The notes under the pieces: generated by a model
Databases searched by the model: none
What the model was told of the DNA's origin: nothing
Seen by the model: only the letters and a program-made list of their open reading frames with translations
Origin: Thioclava sp. GXIMD4216
GTDB taxonomy: Bacteria; Pseudomonadota; Alphaproteobacteria; Rhodobacterales; Rhodobacteraceae
DNA: 64,000 bases
Assembly (NCBI RefSeq): GCF_037949285.1
Contig: NZ_CP149926.1
Location: 1,219,501 to 1,283,500 of the forward strand
Direction: 5' to 3'
Shown: positions 40,822-50,273 of the stretch, one piece after another
Layout: each line of letters starts with the position of its first letter
Numbering within the stretch: position 1 is the first letter of the stretch
Program-made: the position numbers and the translations under genes

Positions 40822-42354
40822 ATGAGAGATATCCTGCAAGAGCTTGAAGATCGTCGCGCACAGGCCCGTATGGGCGGAGGAGAGCGGCGGATTGCAGCAC
40901 AGCACAAAAAGGGCAAGCTGACCGCGCGGGAGCGGATCGAACTCTTGCTCGACGAAGGGTCCTTCGAAGAATTCGACATGTTTAAAACCCACCGCTGTGT
41001 GGATTTCGACATGCAGTCGGACAAGCCTTATGGCGATGGCGTTGTCACCGGCTGGGGCACGATCAATGGCCGTATGGTCTATGTTTTCAGCCAGGACTTT
41101 ACCGTTTTTGGCGGCTCGCTGTCGGAAACCCATGCCGAGAAGATCTGCAAGATCATGGATATGGCGATGCAGAATGGCGCGCCGGTGATCGGGCTCAATG
41201 ACTCGGGCGGGGCGCGGATTCAGGAAGGGGTCGCCTCGCTTGCGGGCTATGCCGATGTGTTCCAGCGCAATATCGAAGCCTCGGGTGTGATCCCGCAGAT
41301 TTCCGTGATCATGGGCCCCTGTGCGGGTGGCGCGGTCTATAGCCCCGCCATGACCGACTTCATCTTCATGGTGAAGGACAGTTCTTATATGTTCGTGACC
41401 GGCCCCGATGTGGTGAAGACGGTGACCAACGAGGTGGTGACCGCCGAAGAACTGGGCGGCGCGCTGACGCATACCAAGAAATCCTCGGTGGCCGATGGGG
41501 CGTTCGAGAATGATGTCGAGGCGCTTTACGAAGTCCGCCGTCTGGTTGATTTCCTGCCGCTGTCGAACCGCGAGAAAGCGCCCGTGCGGCCCTTCTTTGA
41601 TGATGTGGCGCGGGTGGAAGACAGCCTTGACACATTGATCCCTGCCAACCCCAATATGCCCTATGACATGAAGGAACTGATCCTGAAGGTCGCGGATGAG
41701 GGGGATTTCTACGAGATCCAGAAGGATTACGCGGGCAATATCATTACCGGCTTCATCCGTCTGGAAGGTCAGACCGTGGGCGTGGTGGCGAACCAGCCGA
41801 TGGTGCTGGCGGGCTGTCTGGACATCGACAGTTCGCGCAAGGCGGCGCGTTTCGTGCGTTTCTGTGACTGTTTCGAAATTCCGATCCTGACCTTTGTCGA
41901 TGTTCCGGGCTTCCTGCCGGGCACCTCGCAGGAATATAACGGCGTGATCAAACATGGCGCGAAGCTGCTCTTCGCTTATGGGGAAGCGACCGTGCCGAAA
42001 GTGACGGTGATCACCCGTAAAGCCTATGGCGGGGCTTATGACGTGATGAGCTCGAAACACCTCAAGGGCGATTTCAACTACGCCTGGCCGACGGCAGAGA
42101 TCGCCGTTATGGGAGCGAAAGGGGCGGTCGAGATCCTTTACCGTTCGGAACTGGGCGAGCCCGAGAAGATTGCCGATCGCGTCAAGAACTACGAAGACCG
42201 TTTCGCCAATCCGTTCGTTGCCGCCGAGAAAGGCTTCATCGACGAGGTTATCCAGCCGCGGTCTACTCGCCGCCGTGTGGCCCGTGCCTTCGCGTCGCTA
42301 CGTTCCAAAAAACGTAGCATGCCCATGAAGAAACACGACAATATTCCGTTGTAA
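40822..42354 (+). CDS. pccB: Propionyl-CoA carboxylase, beta subunit
   Basis: Carboxyltransferase that moves CO2 from biotin to propionyl-CoA, giving methylmalonyl-CoA. The 510-residue product has the crotonase-like halves of the family: [20 protein letters not shown] in the N half and [20 protein letters not shown] and [17 protein letters not shown] in the C half. ATG follows GAGG. The alpha subunit lies 2.2 kb downstream on the same strand. Confidence 0.96.
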   Translation: MRDILQELEDRRAQARMGGGERRIAAQHKKGKLTARERIELLLDEGSFEEFDMFKTHRCVDFDMQSDKPYGDGVVTGWGTINGRMVYVFSQDFTVFGGSLSETHAEKICKIMDMAMQNGAPVIGLNDSGGARIQEGVASLAGYADVFQRNIEASGVIPQISVIMGPCAGGAVYSPAMTDFIFMVKDSSYMFVTGPDVVKTVTNEVVTAEELGGALTHTKKSSVADGAFENDVEALYEVRRLVDFLPLSNREKAPVRPFFDDVARVEDSLDTLIPANPNMPYDMKELILKVADEGDFYEIQKDYAGNIITGFIRLEGQTVGVVANQPMVLAGCLDIDSSRKAARFVRFCDCFEIPILTFVDVPGFLPGTSQEYNGVIKHGAKLLFAYGEATVPKVTVITRKAYGGAYDVMSSKHLKGDFNYAWPTAEIAVMGAKGAVEILYRSELGEPEKIADRVKNYEDRFANPFVAAEKGFIDEVIQPRSTRRRVARAFASLRSKKRSMPMKKHDNIPL

Positions 42355-42360
42355 GAGGGC

Positions 42361-42783
42361 ATGATGCGGTTCCGGTGCGGCGGGCTTGTTGCAGTATGTC
42401 TTGGGATGCTGTGTGTCGGGCCTGTCGCGCTGGCCGATGGCGGGGCCACGCGTGGCGTGGTTGTCGCCGTGCCTTCGGGGGCGCATGTGGAATGGCTGCA
42501 AAGCCAGACCGATGCCAGCGGCCCCGATGGTCTGACCCTTCGCCATTTCTTTCTCGCGCCGGATCTGGCGCGGGAAGATCCCGATGTCGCTCTGACGGAT
42601 ATGCAGGCGCTTTGCGAACAGTTTGCGCTGCCGCATCTGTCGTCTGTCGGGCCCCAGCCCCAGCAGATCGTCATCTCCCTTTCTGATCGTCCTGTTGCCT
42701 TTGGTGATAGCGATCCCGAGGCAACGCAACTCTTCGCGGGCTATGCGATTTCGCCTCCTCACTGTGTGGAAGAAATGTTCTGA
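42361..42783 (+). CDS. DUF6497-like exported protein
   Basis: The 140-residue product has a signal peptide (about 1-26, ending VALA) and a compact domain with VEWLQSQTD, RHFFLAPDLARE and IVISLSDRPVAFGDSDPEATQ. It resembles the DUF6497 proteins of Rhodobacteraceae, of unknown function. The second ATG at 42364 is equally possible. It is 6 bases after pccB and probably co-transcribed. Confidence 0.7.
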   Translation: MMRFRCGGLVAVCLGMLCVGPVALADGGATRGVVVAVPSGAHVEWLQSQTDASGPDGLTLRHFFLAPDLAREDPDVALTDMQALCEQFALPHLSSVGPQPQQIVISLSDRPVAFGDSDPEATQLFAGYAISPPHCVEEMF

Positions 42784-42979
42784 TGCTTGATCGGCGGGAA
42801 AGTGATGATGCGATTGTGATGCCTCTGGGCAAGCGCATAGAATCTGCTACGCTTTGCGCGGGCCGCTTCGGCTCGGGGCTGCTGATCGCACAGGATTATC
42901 TGTCTGATATCACGGCCTCCTTCCCAGCCATCGTCACTCCGTTGCGGATGCGTTCCCTCGGCGTGAAAAGGAGAAGAAC

Positions 42980-43108
42980 ATGTCGACCAAACTCATTCTC
43001 GCTCTCGGTCTTGTCGGTTTCATGGCAGCCTGCGCCCCCAAGCCGGAGCCGCAGCCCGTTATGCAAGAGCCCGTCACCACGGAGCCGGTCTACCACAGCA
43101 AGCTCTGA
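42980..43108 (+). CDS. Small lipoprotein (42 residues)
   Basis: A short open frame, MSTKLILALGLVGFMAACAP followed by a Pro/Glu-rich tail ending VYHSKL. It has a clear lipobox (MAAC, Cys18) and a strong AAGGAG eight bases before the ATG, and is followed by a terminator-like hairpin. The mature peptide is only 25 residues. Function unknown. Confidence 0.72.
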   Translation: MSTKLILALGLVGFMAACAPKPEPQPVMQEPVTTEPVYHSKL

Positions 43109-43119
43109 CCTTGCAGGCG

Positions 43120-43150
43120 GGCAGGGGCCTTCCCCTGCCTGCCCCCCTTT
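43120..43150 (+). terminator. Probable terminator after the 42-residue lipoprotein gene
   Basis: GGCAGGGG-CCTT-CCCCTGCC (43120-43139), then TGCCCCCCTTTT. Strong stem but C-rich spacer before four T. Confidence 0.55.
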
Positions 43151-43327
43151 TCCGGTGCTTTCGGCATTTGCCGGAAAACTGGGACGGACAGCGCCTTTAA
43201 TAGTGTTTATGAGGAACAGGCCCGCGCATTTGCGTCCGGCACTGACCCATAGCATGGCACGAGCCCGCTCTTGCCCTGCTGCGAACACGAAACCGGAGAG
43301 GATTGCTCCGGAGAAGAAAGGCGCCAC

Positions 43328-43720
43328 ATGCTAAAACACCGCGGTTTTCCCGGGCGTTTGCCCAGCACCGATTTCCAATTCACCATCCGCCGCGCCAATA
43401 AGAAAGGCGCGACCAAGATCATCCGCCGCGAACGGTTCAAGGACCGTGCCGCCGGTGATCGCCGCGCGGATGAAGGCTTTCTGGCCGCTTTGTGGACCCA
43501 TTTCGGCGAAGAGCCCTTTGAGCGGGGCAATCTGGACGCCGGTCGCCTGAGCTGGCTGTTCGGGCGTGAGGTGGTTGCCGCCGAAGACCCGTTCGATCCC
43601 GAATCCTACGACGCCCTTCTGAAAATCGACCGTCGCCGTGCCGAGGCGTCGTTCCCCGAGGTATTTGCCGATCCCGACGCGTTCGATTGGGACCAAGAAG
43701 ACGAGGACGACTGGGACTGA
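43328..43720 (+). CDS. Conserved-looking hypothetical protein with acidic tail
   Basis: The 130-residue soluble protein has a basic first half (RRANKKGATKIIRRERFKDR) and a strongly acidic C terminus (DWDQEDEDDWD). ATG at 43328 follows AAAGG. No family is recognised and there is no signal peptide or membrane segment. It stands between pccB and pccA. The charge split would suit a nucleic-acid- or protein-binding role, which is only a guess. Confidence 0.62.
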   Translation: MLKHRGFPGRLPSTDFQFTIRRANKKGATKIIRRERFKDRAAGDRRADEGFLAALWTHFGEEPFERGNLDAGRLSWLFGREVVAAEDPFDPESYDALLKIDRRRAEASFPEVFADPDAFDWDQEDEDDWD

Positions 43721-44099
43721 TGCGGATGCGGCTTGACAGAAATCGGCAAGGCTTTGCTGTTTTCCCTGCGAATGGGGTTGCAAGCCGCGCGTTTCGCGCG
43801 CAGGTTGATTTCTGTCGGCCCGCCTTCGGGTGCTCCGGCATTTCTCCCGCGAGGGAACTCCCTGTTGGAACTTGCCGGCTCCGGGCTGTCGCTATGCGCA
43901 GTGCCTTTACCGGGCCGGATCTTTCCGGGAATATGATCCCCGCCATGTTCACGCCTTCCGCAGTTGCGGACGTGCAGGATCGGCAAACGCTTGCCGAGGC
44001 AATGCGTTACGCGCGTTCTTGTGCAAGAATCCGCTTTTCTTCCCCGCTGGCTGTATTAGGTTCACAAAGGAACACTAATACTCACGGAGTAGAAATCTC
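43721..44099. other. Gene-free region with a foldable element
   Basis: About 380 bases without a supported gene. A perfect 10-base inverted repeat, GACAGAAATC (43735-43744) and GATTTCTGTC (43807-43816), encloses two smaller hairpins, GCAA-GGCT-TTGC (43746-43757) and CGCGCG-TTT-CGCGCG (43786-43800), so the RNA could fold as a three-way junction. TTGACA at 43733 overlaps the left arm. The remainder holds the promoter of the next gene. Confidence 0.4.
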
Positions 44100-44333
44100 A
44101 TGCGTAAATCCGCACTTCTCATCGCGATTCTCGGTGCGACGGCCCTTGCTGGCTGCCAGAACTCTGGCAATGGTAACTTCCTCAGCACCGATGGCGGTCG
44201 CGCATTGGTTGGCGCGGGCGCAGGCGCGCTGGTTGCCGACGCAACTGACAACAACGTTCTTGCAGGTGCTGCGATTGGCGCAGGCGCAGGCGCGCTGTGC
44301 GACGATGCAGGTGTCTGCTCGCGTAGCTACTAA
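44100..44333 (+). CDS. Small glycine-zipper lipoprotein
   Basis: The 77-residue protein has a lipoprotein signal with lipobox LAGC (Cys19). The mature part carries two glycine-zipper stretches, GGRALVGAGAGALVAD and AGAAIGAGAGALCDD, able to insert in or pack on membranes, as in small outer-membrane lipoproteins. Two further cysteines near the C terminus could form a disulphide. GGAG precedes the ATG. A hairpin follows at 44343-44364. Confidence 0.8.
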   Translation: MRKSALLIAILGATALAGCQNSGNGNFLSTDGGRALVGAGAGALVADATDNNVLAGAAIGAGAGALCDDAGVCSRSY

Positions 44334-44517
44334 GATCTGCAAGGCAGGCGCTTTTTGCCTGCCCGAAGGTATGCCGATTGAAACGTCATCGGGGCGCTCT
44401 GCCTTGGTGGCGTTTTCTTTTCCGGACGTTAACATGAACATATTGGGGGGGAGGGCAAGCCGCGGCTAGAGCCTTCTGGCCCGCGGGCTTGCTTCCACCG
44501 GAAGTGGAGGAAAGCCG

Positions 44518-46521
44518 ATGTTCAAGAAGATCCTGATTGCCAACCGTGGGGAAATCGCGTGCCGCGTCATGAAGACCGCACGCGAGATGGGTATCCAGAC
44601 GGTGGCCGTCTATTCCGATGCCGATGCGCAGGCGCTGCATGTGCAGATGGCCGATGAGACGGTGCATATCGGGCCGCCGCCTGCCAACCAATCCTATATC
44701 GTGATCGACAAGATCATGGAGGCGATTGCCAAAACCGGTGCCGAAGCGGTGCATCCGGGCTATGGGTTCCTGTCGGAAAACGCGAAATTTGCCGAGGCGC
44801 TGGAGGCGGCAGGTGTGGCCTTTATCGGACCGCCCGTGAAAGCCATCGAGGCGATGGGGGACAAGATCACCTCGAAAAAGATCGCCCAAGAGGCCGGTGT
44901 GAACACCGTGCCCGGCTATATGGGGCTGATCGAGGATGCGGATGAGGCGGTCAAGATCTCGGAAGAGATCGGCTATCCGGTGATGATCAAGGCCTCTGCG
45001 GGCGGCGGCGGCAAAGGCATGCGGATTGCATGGAACGCCACTGAGGCGCGCGAAGGTTTCCAGTCGTCGAAAAACGAGGCGGCCAATTCCTTCGGGGATG
45101 ACCGGATCTTCATCGAGAAATTCGTGACGCAGCCGCGCCATATCGAAATTCAGGTTCTGTGTGACGCCCATGGCAATGGCGTCTGGCTGAACGAGCGTGA
45201 ATGCTCGATCCAGCGCCGGAACCAGAAGGTGATCGAAGAGGCCCCCTCGCCCTTCCTTGATGCGGCCACCCGTAAGGCGATGGGCGATCAGGCGGTCGCT
45301 CTGGCCAAGGCGGTGGGCTATACCAGCGCTGGCACGGTGGAATTTATTGTCGATGGCAACAAGAACTTCTACTTCCTCGAGATGAACACCCGTCTTCAGG
45401 TGGAGCATCCCGTGACCGAGATGATCACCGGCATCGATCTGGTCGAGCAGATGATCCGTATCGCCAATGGCGAGCCGCTGTCGATCACTCAGGACGATGT
45501 GAAGATCAACGGCTGGGCGATGGAAAGCCGTCTTTATGCCGAAGACCCCTATCGCAACTTCCTGCCCTCGATCGGTCGTCTGACCCGCTATCGTCCGCCG
45601 GTCGAAGGCCCGACCGCCTCCGGCGGTGTGGTGCGCAACGATACCGGCGTCTATGAGGGCGGCGAGATCTCCATGTTCTATGACCCGATGATCGCCAAGC
45701 TCTGCACATGGGGAGAGACCCGCGACGCGGCCATCGAGGAAATGCGCGTGGCGCTTGACCGTTTCGAGGTCGAGGGTATTGGCCATAACCTGCCGTTCTG
45801 TGCGGCTGTGATGGATCATGCGCGCTTTACCTCGGGCAATATCACAACGGCTTTCATCGCCGAGGAATATCCCGAAGGGTTCCACGGTGTGGAGCTCGGG
45901 CCGGAGATGCTCAAGCGTGTGGCAGCGGCTGTAGCGGCAATGGAGCGGGTGGCCGAAATCCGGCGCACGCGCATTTCCGGCACGCTGGGCAATCACGAGC
46001 GGCTGGTGGGCGATGACTGGGTTGTGAGCCTGCAGGGCACGACCTATCCGGTGAAAATCTCGGCGGATAAGGCGGGCGCGGATGTCAGCTTCTCCGATGG
46101 CACGATGCATCGCGTCAGCTCGGACTGGACACCGGGCGACCAGCTTGCGGAACTGCTGATCGATGGTGCGCCGCTGGTGCTGAAGGTCGGCAAGATCTCG
46201 ATGGGCTATCGCATCCGCCTGCGTGGTGCGGATCTGAAAGTGCTGGTGCAAACACCGCGCCAACACGAGCTGCATCTGCTGATGCCCGAGAAGCTGCCGC
46301 CGGATACCTCGAAATTCCTGCTCTGCCCGATGCCGGGTCTGGTGGTGAAAATCAACGTGGCCGAAGGCGACGAGGTGCAGGAAGGGCAGGCGCTGGCCAC
46401 TGTCGAGGCGATGAAGATGGAGAACATTCTGCGGGCAGAGCGTCGCGGCGTTGTGAAATCCATCAATGCCGAGGCCGGGGCGTCGCTGAAGGTGGACGAC
46501 ATCATCATGGAGTTCGAATGA
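44518..46521 (+). CDS. pccA: Propionyl-CoA carboxylase, alpha (biotin-carrying) subunit
   Basis: The 667-residue product joins biotin carboxylase (1-450: ILIANRGEIACRV, the ATP-grasp loop KASAGGGGKGMRI, EMNTRLQVEHPVTE), a linker BT domain and a C-terminal biotinyl domain with EAMKMEN, whose Lys takes biotin. It carboxylates biotin for PccB. GGAGG precedes the ATG. A stem of 11 base pairs (44455-44492) lies in the leader just before the ribosome site and might affect expression. Confidence 0.97.
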   Translation: MFKKILIANRGEIACRVMKTAREMGIQTVAVYSDADAQALHVQMADETVHIGPPPANQSYIVIDKIMEAIAKTGAEAVHPGYGFLSENAKFAEALEAAGVAFIGPPVKAIEAMGDKITSKKIAQEAGVNTVPGYMGLIEDADEAVKISEEIGYPVMIKASAGGGGKGMRIAWNATEAREGFQSSKNEAANSFGDDRIFIEKFVTQPRHIEIQVLCDAHGNGVWLNERECSIQRRNQKVIEEAPSPFLDAATRKAMGDQAVALAKAVGYTSAGTVEFIVDGNKNFYFLEMNTRLQVEHPVTEMITGIDLVEQMIRIANGEPLSITQDDVKINGWAMESRLYAEDPYRNFLPSIGRLTRYRPPVEGPTASGGVVRNDTGVYEGGEISMFYDPMIAKLCTWGETRDAAIEEMRVALDRFEVEGIGHNLPFCAAVMDHARFTSGNITTAFIAEEYPEGFHGVELGPEMLKRVAAAVAAMERVAEIRRTRISGTLGNHERLVGDDWVVSLQGTTYPVKISADKAGADVSFSDGTMHRVSSDWTPGDQLAELLIDGAPLVLKVGKISMGYRIRLRGADLKVLVQTPRQHELHLLMPEKLPPDTSKFLLCPMPGLVVKINVAEGDEVQEGQALATVEAMKMENILRAERRGVVKSINAEAGASLKVDDIIMEFE

Positions 46522-46542
46522 CCCCATGACGGGCCGCGCCGA

Positions 46543-47121
46543 TCATAACTTGGCAAATGTGCGGGGCGCTTTGCCCTGCACGGTTGCGCCGCGACGGAGT
46601 TCCTCGCGGCGCAGCGGCATCTTGTCGATCGAGCGGATGATTTCACGCCCGCTCCAGGGCAGCGGTTTGCGCAGCGCCACCGTGCCGTCCTTGGCAATGA
46701 TCACCAGCGAAAATCCCGATGGGCGCAGCTTGCGGCGGATGGCGCTTGGCGTGGCGGGGTCGGTATCGGTGATCACCACCACGTCACGGGCGGCCAGTTC
46801 GGGCCAGCGTTCTTCCAGTGCGGCCATCTGGTCCGCGAAGGACGGATCGGCCGGGCTTTCGGCAAAAACCACGATCGGGCGTTTTTTCCAGACGAAATCA
46901 TTCAAATTCGCTGTATCTGCGGGCAAAGGCGCGAAGCTTTCGGCGGGTTCAGTCGCTGGAACAGGGGGGTCGCCCTGCGGTTGTGTATGCCCTGCCGAGG
47001 CCCAGCAACCGACCGATATCGCAAATAAAAATGCGGCTCCGATGGGGGAGAGGATTGTTGCTTTTGATGGAACAGTTTGTTCGCGCGCCCCTGCGCTCCC
47101 CGAGTTTTGGGTAAAATACAA
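46543..47121 (-). CDS. DUF4174 domain protein, exported
   Basis: The 192-residue protein has an N-terminal hydrophobic signal region (about 25-45), a low-complexity Pro-rich linker and a DUF4174 domain (about 72-180: FVWKKRPIVVFAESP, VVVITDTDP, RPSGFSLVIIAKDGTVALRK) resembling a thioredoxin-like fold without the CxxC. The start is TTG, supported by a consensus AGGAGG seven bases upstream and no other usable start nearby. It lies antisense between pccA and the mcm transcript, as often in the family. Confidence 0.82.
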   Translation of the reverse strand: MYFTQNSGSAGAREQTVPSKATILSPIGAAFLFAISVGCWASAGHTQPQGDPPVPATEPAESFAPLPADTANLNDFVWKKRPIVVFAESPADPSFADQMAALEERWPELAARDVVVITDTDPATPSAIRRKLRPSGFSLVIIAKDGTVALRKPLPWSGREIIRSIDKMPLRREELRRGATVQGKAPRTFAKL

Positions 47122-47206
47122 TTCAATTCCTCCTGTTAAGCAGTTTTCCAGAGATCGCGGCGCATATTCGACGCTGAGGCAGGTCCTCGCGTGGAGTCAT
47201 GGCATC

Positions 47207-48145
47207 ATGCCAGACGCGCTTTCCGGAAAGAGCTTTCTCTTGGACGTTATACTACATTTGGGGGTGCACCGCACCGCCACGACATCGTTTCAGAACTGGA
47301 TGCTGGCGAATTCCGAGATATTGTCGCGTCAGGGCATCGCTTTCTGGGGGCCGGAGCGCACGCGTGCGGGGTTGTTTGCGGGGCTGATCAAGCGCGCCGA
47401 TCTGGTTTCGGCGCAGGATATCCTTTCGGCACGACGCTCTGCGACACGTATCCGGATGGAAATCGATCTGTTGGAAGATCAGGGCTTCCACACCCTGATT
47501 ATCAGCGAAGAAAATCTGATCGGTTCTATTCCACATTGTCTTCAGCACGGAATTCTCTACCCTGATGCGCGGGGCAGGTTGGAACGGGTCGCAATGGTGC
47601 TGGGGCCGCATCTGACGGGCGTGGCGATGGGGATCCGGCGCTATGACGCGTGGTGGGCATCGATGCTGGCGGTTGAACGGGCGCGGGGCGGCGAAATGGT
47701 CAACCCGCAGCGGTTGCGGATGCTGGCGCAAAGCGGTCGTGGCTGGCCTTGTGTGATCGAGGCCGTCGAACAGGCCTTCGGGAAGCGTCCGCATGTCTGG
47801 ACCCACGAGGCTATGGCCGGTCGGCACGAGGTTCTGCTGCGGCGTCTGGCACCGCGCGCGGCGCTGTATCCGGGCCAGACGGTGCCGGTTGCGCGTTTCA
47901 ACGCCGCCGCTGCCGTGCAGGGGCAGCTTGGTCGCGGTTATATGCCTTTTAGCGTTGCTCAACGTGGTCAGATGACTGCGCGCTATCAAAACGAGCTGGA
48001 ACGGCTGCGCCAAGGGCACCGGGATCTGGCAATCATGGAAACGGGAGGGGCTGCGCCGGGAGGATATTCGGCCATCCCTCTCACGGAGGAAGGATGGGTC
48101 GATGACCAGCAACACCGAGGCCGACAAGCAAGCGGCATGGGCTGA
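47207..48145 (+). CDS. Sulfotransferase-like protein overlapping mcm
   Basis: The 312-residue protein starts near a 5'-PSB-like loop, [17 protein letters not shown], the PAPS-phosphate binding pattern of sulfotransferases (HxGxHRTGTTxxQ), and has a later [15 protein letters not shown] that could be the 3'-phosphate (R...S) motif. The acceptor is unknown. The start may instead be TTG at 47240. Its last 44 bases overlap mcm in another frame, so the two are translationally linked. Confidence 0.68.
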   Translation: MPDALSGKSFLLDVILHLGVHRTATTSFQNWMLANSEILSRQGIAFWGPERTRAGLFAGLIKRADLVSAQDILSARRSATRIRMEIDLLEDQGFHTLIISEENLIGSIPHCLQHGILYPDARGRLERVAMVLGPHLTGVAMGIRRYDAWWASMLAVERARGGEMVNPQRLRMLAQSGRGWPCVIEAVEQAFGKRPHVWTHEAMAGRHEVLLRRLAPRAALYPGQTVPVARFNAAAAVQGQLGRGYMPFSVAQRGQMTARYQNELERLRQGHRDLAIMETGGAAPGGYSAIPLTEEGWVDDQQHRGRQASGMG

Positions 48146-50246
48146 GCTTGCCACGAAAGAACTGCGTGGCAAGCCGTTAGACAGCCTGACCTGGGAGACA
48201 TTGGAAGGGATCAAGGTCAAGCCGCTTTACACGGCGGAAGACACGGCAGGGCTGGACCATCTTGGCTCCATGCCGGGGATCGCGCCCTATACCCGTGGTC
48301 CGAAGGCGACCATGTATGCGGGCCGTCCGTGGACGATCCGCCAATATGCGGGTTTCTCGACAGCCGAGGAATCGAACGCGTTTTACCGTCGCGCTCTGGC
48401 TGCAGGCCAGCAGGGGATTTCGGTGGCCTTCGATCTTGCGACCCACCGTGGCTATGACAGCGACCACCCCCGCGTTGTGGGCGATGTCGGTAAGGCGGGC
48501 GTGGCCATCGATTCGGTCGAGGATATGAAGATCCTCTTTGACGGCATTCCGCTGGATAAGGTCTCCGTCTCGATGACCATGAACGGCGCGGTGATCCCGA
48601 TTCTGGCGAATTTCATCGTGGTGGGGGAAGAGCAGGGCCATGACCGCGCCGTGCTGTCGGGCACCATCCAGAACGATATTCTCAAAGAATTCATGGTGCG
48701 GAACACCTATATCTATCCGCCCGAACCCTCGATGCGGATCATCGCGGATATCATCGAATATACCGCCAACGAGATGCCGAAATTCAACTCGATCTCGATC
48801 TCCGGCTATCACATGCAGGAAGCGGGCGCGAACCTCGTGCAGGAGCTGGCTTACACGCTGGCGGACGGGCGCGAATATGTGCGCACCGCGATTGCCGCCG
48901 GTATGGATGTGGATAAATTCGCCGGACGTCTGTCGTTCTTCTTCGCTATCGGCATGAATTTCTTCATGGAGGCCGCCAAACTGCGCGCCGCCCGTACGCT
49001 CTGGTCGCGGATCATGGCCGAATTCGAGCCGAAGAACCCCAAATCCAGCATGCTGCGCACCCACTGCCAGACCTCGGGCGTGTCCTTGCAGGAGCAAGAC
49101 CCCTATAACAACGTCATCCGCACCGCCTATGAGGCGATGGCGGCGGCTTTGGGTGGCACGCAGTCGCTGCACACCAACGCGCTGGACGAGGCGATTGCCC
49201 TGCCCACCGATTTCTCGGCACGGATTGCACGTAATACCCAGCTGATCTTGCAGGAAGAAACCGGCATCACCAATGTCGTCGACCCGCTGGCGGGCAGCTA
49301 TTATGTCGAAAGCCTGACCGCGAACCTGATCGAGGAAGCGTGGAAGCTGATCGAAGAGGTCGAGGAAATGGGCGGCATGACCAAGGCCGTGGCCTCCGGC
49401 ATGCCCAAGCTGCGGATCGAGGAAACCGCCGCCCGTCGTCAGGCGCTGATCGACCGTGGGGAAGACGTGATTGTCGGGGTCAATAAATACCGCCTCGCCG
49501 AGGAAGAGCCGATCGACATTCTCGATATCGACAACGTCAAGGTGCGCCTGTCGCAAATCGCACGGCTTGAGAAAATGCGGGCCGAGCGTGATGAGGACGC
49601 CTGTCAGGCTGCGCTGGCCGAATTGGGCCGCCGCGCGAAAGAGGGCGGAAACCTGCTGGAAGCTGCCGTTGAAGCGGCGCGCGCGCGGGCCTCGGTAGGG
49701 GAGATCTCGATGGCGATGGAGAAGGAATTCGGGCGTCACCGCGCCGAGGTGAAGACTTTGGCAGGGGTCTATGGCTCGGCCTATGAGGGCGATGAGGGCT
49801 TTGCCCAGATCCAGCGCGATGTCGAGGCCTTTGCCGAAGCGGAAGGCCGTCGCCCGCGTATGCTGGTGGTCAAGATGGGGCAGGACGGCCATGACCGTGG
49901 TGCCAAGGTGATCGCGACCGCCTTTGCCGATATCGGTTTCGATGTCGATGTGGGGCCGCTGTTCCAGACGCCGGACGAGGCGGCGCAGGATGCGGTGGAT
50001 AACGACGTCCATGTGGTGGGCATCTCGTCGCAGGCGGCAGGGCACAAGACCCTTGCGCCGCAGTTGATCGAGGCGCTGAAAGCCAAAGGGGCAGAGGATA
50101 TCATCGTGATCTGCGGCGGCGTGATCCCGCATCAGGATTATGACTTCCTGAAAAAGGCCGGTGTGAAGGCTATTTTTGGTCCGGGCACCAATATCCCGAC
50201 GGCCGCGAAAGAGATCCTGCAGATCCTCGAAGCGCAGCGCGACTAA
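48102..50246 (+). CDS. mcm: Methylmalonyl-CoA mutase
   Basis: Adenosylcobalamin enzyme that turns methylmalonyl-CoA into succinyl-CoA, ending the propionate route. The 714-residue single-chain form has the catalytic barrel ([36 protein letters not shown]) and the C-terminal B12 domain with [13 protein letters not shown], whose His binds cobalt. ATG is inside the end of the sulfotransferase-like gene. Confidence 0.96.
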   Translation: MTSNTEADKQAAWAELATKELRGKPLDSLTWETLEGIKVKPLYTAEDTAGLDHLGSMPGIAPYTRGPKATMYAGRPWTIRQYAGFSTAEESNAFYRRALAAGQQGISVAFDLATHRGYDSDHPRVVGDVGKAGVAIDSVEDMKILFDGIPLDKVSVSMTMNGAVIPILANFIVVGEEQGHDRAVLSGTIQNDILKEFMVRNTYIYPPEPSMRIIADIIEYTANEMPKFNSISISGYHMQEAGANLVQELAYTLADGREYVRTAIAAGMDVDKFAGRLSFFFAIGMNFFMEAAKLRAARTLWSRIMAEFEPKNPKSSMLRTHCQTSGVSLQEQDPYNNVIRTAYEAMAAALGGTQSLHTNALDEAIALPTDFSARIARNTQLILQEETGITNVVDPLAGSYYVESLTANLIEEAWKLIEEVEEMGGMTKAVASGMPKLRIEETAARRQALIDRGEDVIVGVNKYRLAEEEPIDILDIDNVKVRLSQIARLEKMRAERDEDACQAALAELGRRAKEGGNLLEAAVEAARARASVGEISMAMEKEFGRHRAEVKTLAGVYGSAYEGDEGFAQIQRDVEAFAEAEGRRPRMLVVKMGQDGHDRGAKVIATAFADIGFDVDVGPLFQTPDEAAQDAVDNDVHVVGISSQAAGHKTLAPQLIEALKAKGAEDIIVICGGVIPHQDYDFLKKAGVKAIFGPGTNIPTAAKEILQILEAQRD

Positions 50247-50251
50247 CGAAA

Positions 50252-50273
50252 AAGGGCCGCTTCTGCGGCCCTT
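50252..50273. terminator. Bidirectional terminator between mcm and the amidase gene
   Basis: AAGGGCCGC-TTCT-GCGGCCCTT. On the minus strand it is followed by a T-run, giving a good terminator for the amidase gene, whose stop codon lies within the stem; on the plus strand the T-run is poor. Confidence 0.75.

Noticed and set aside
43687-44469. 260-residue frame across the gap and the glycine-zipper gene
   Set aside because: Out of frame with two better-supported genes and lacking coding character.
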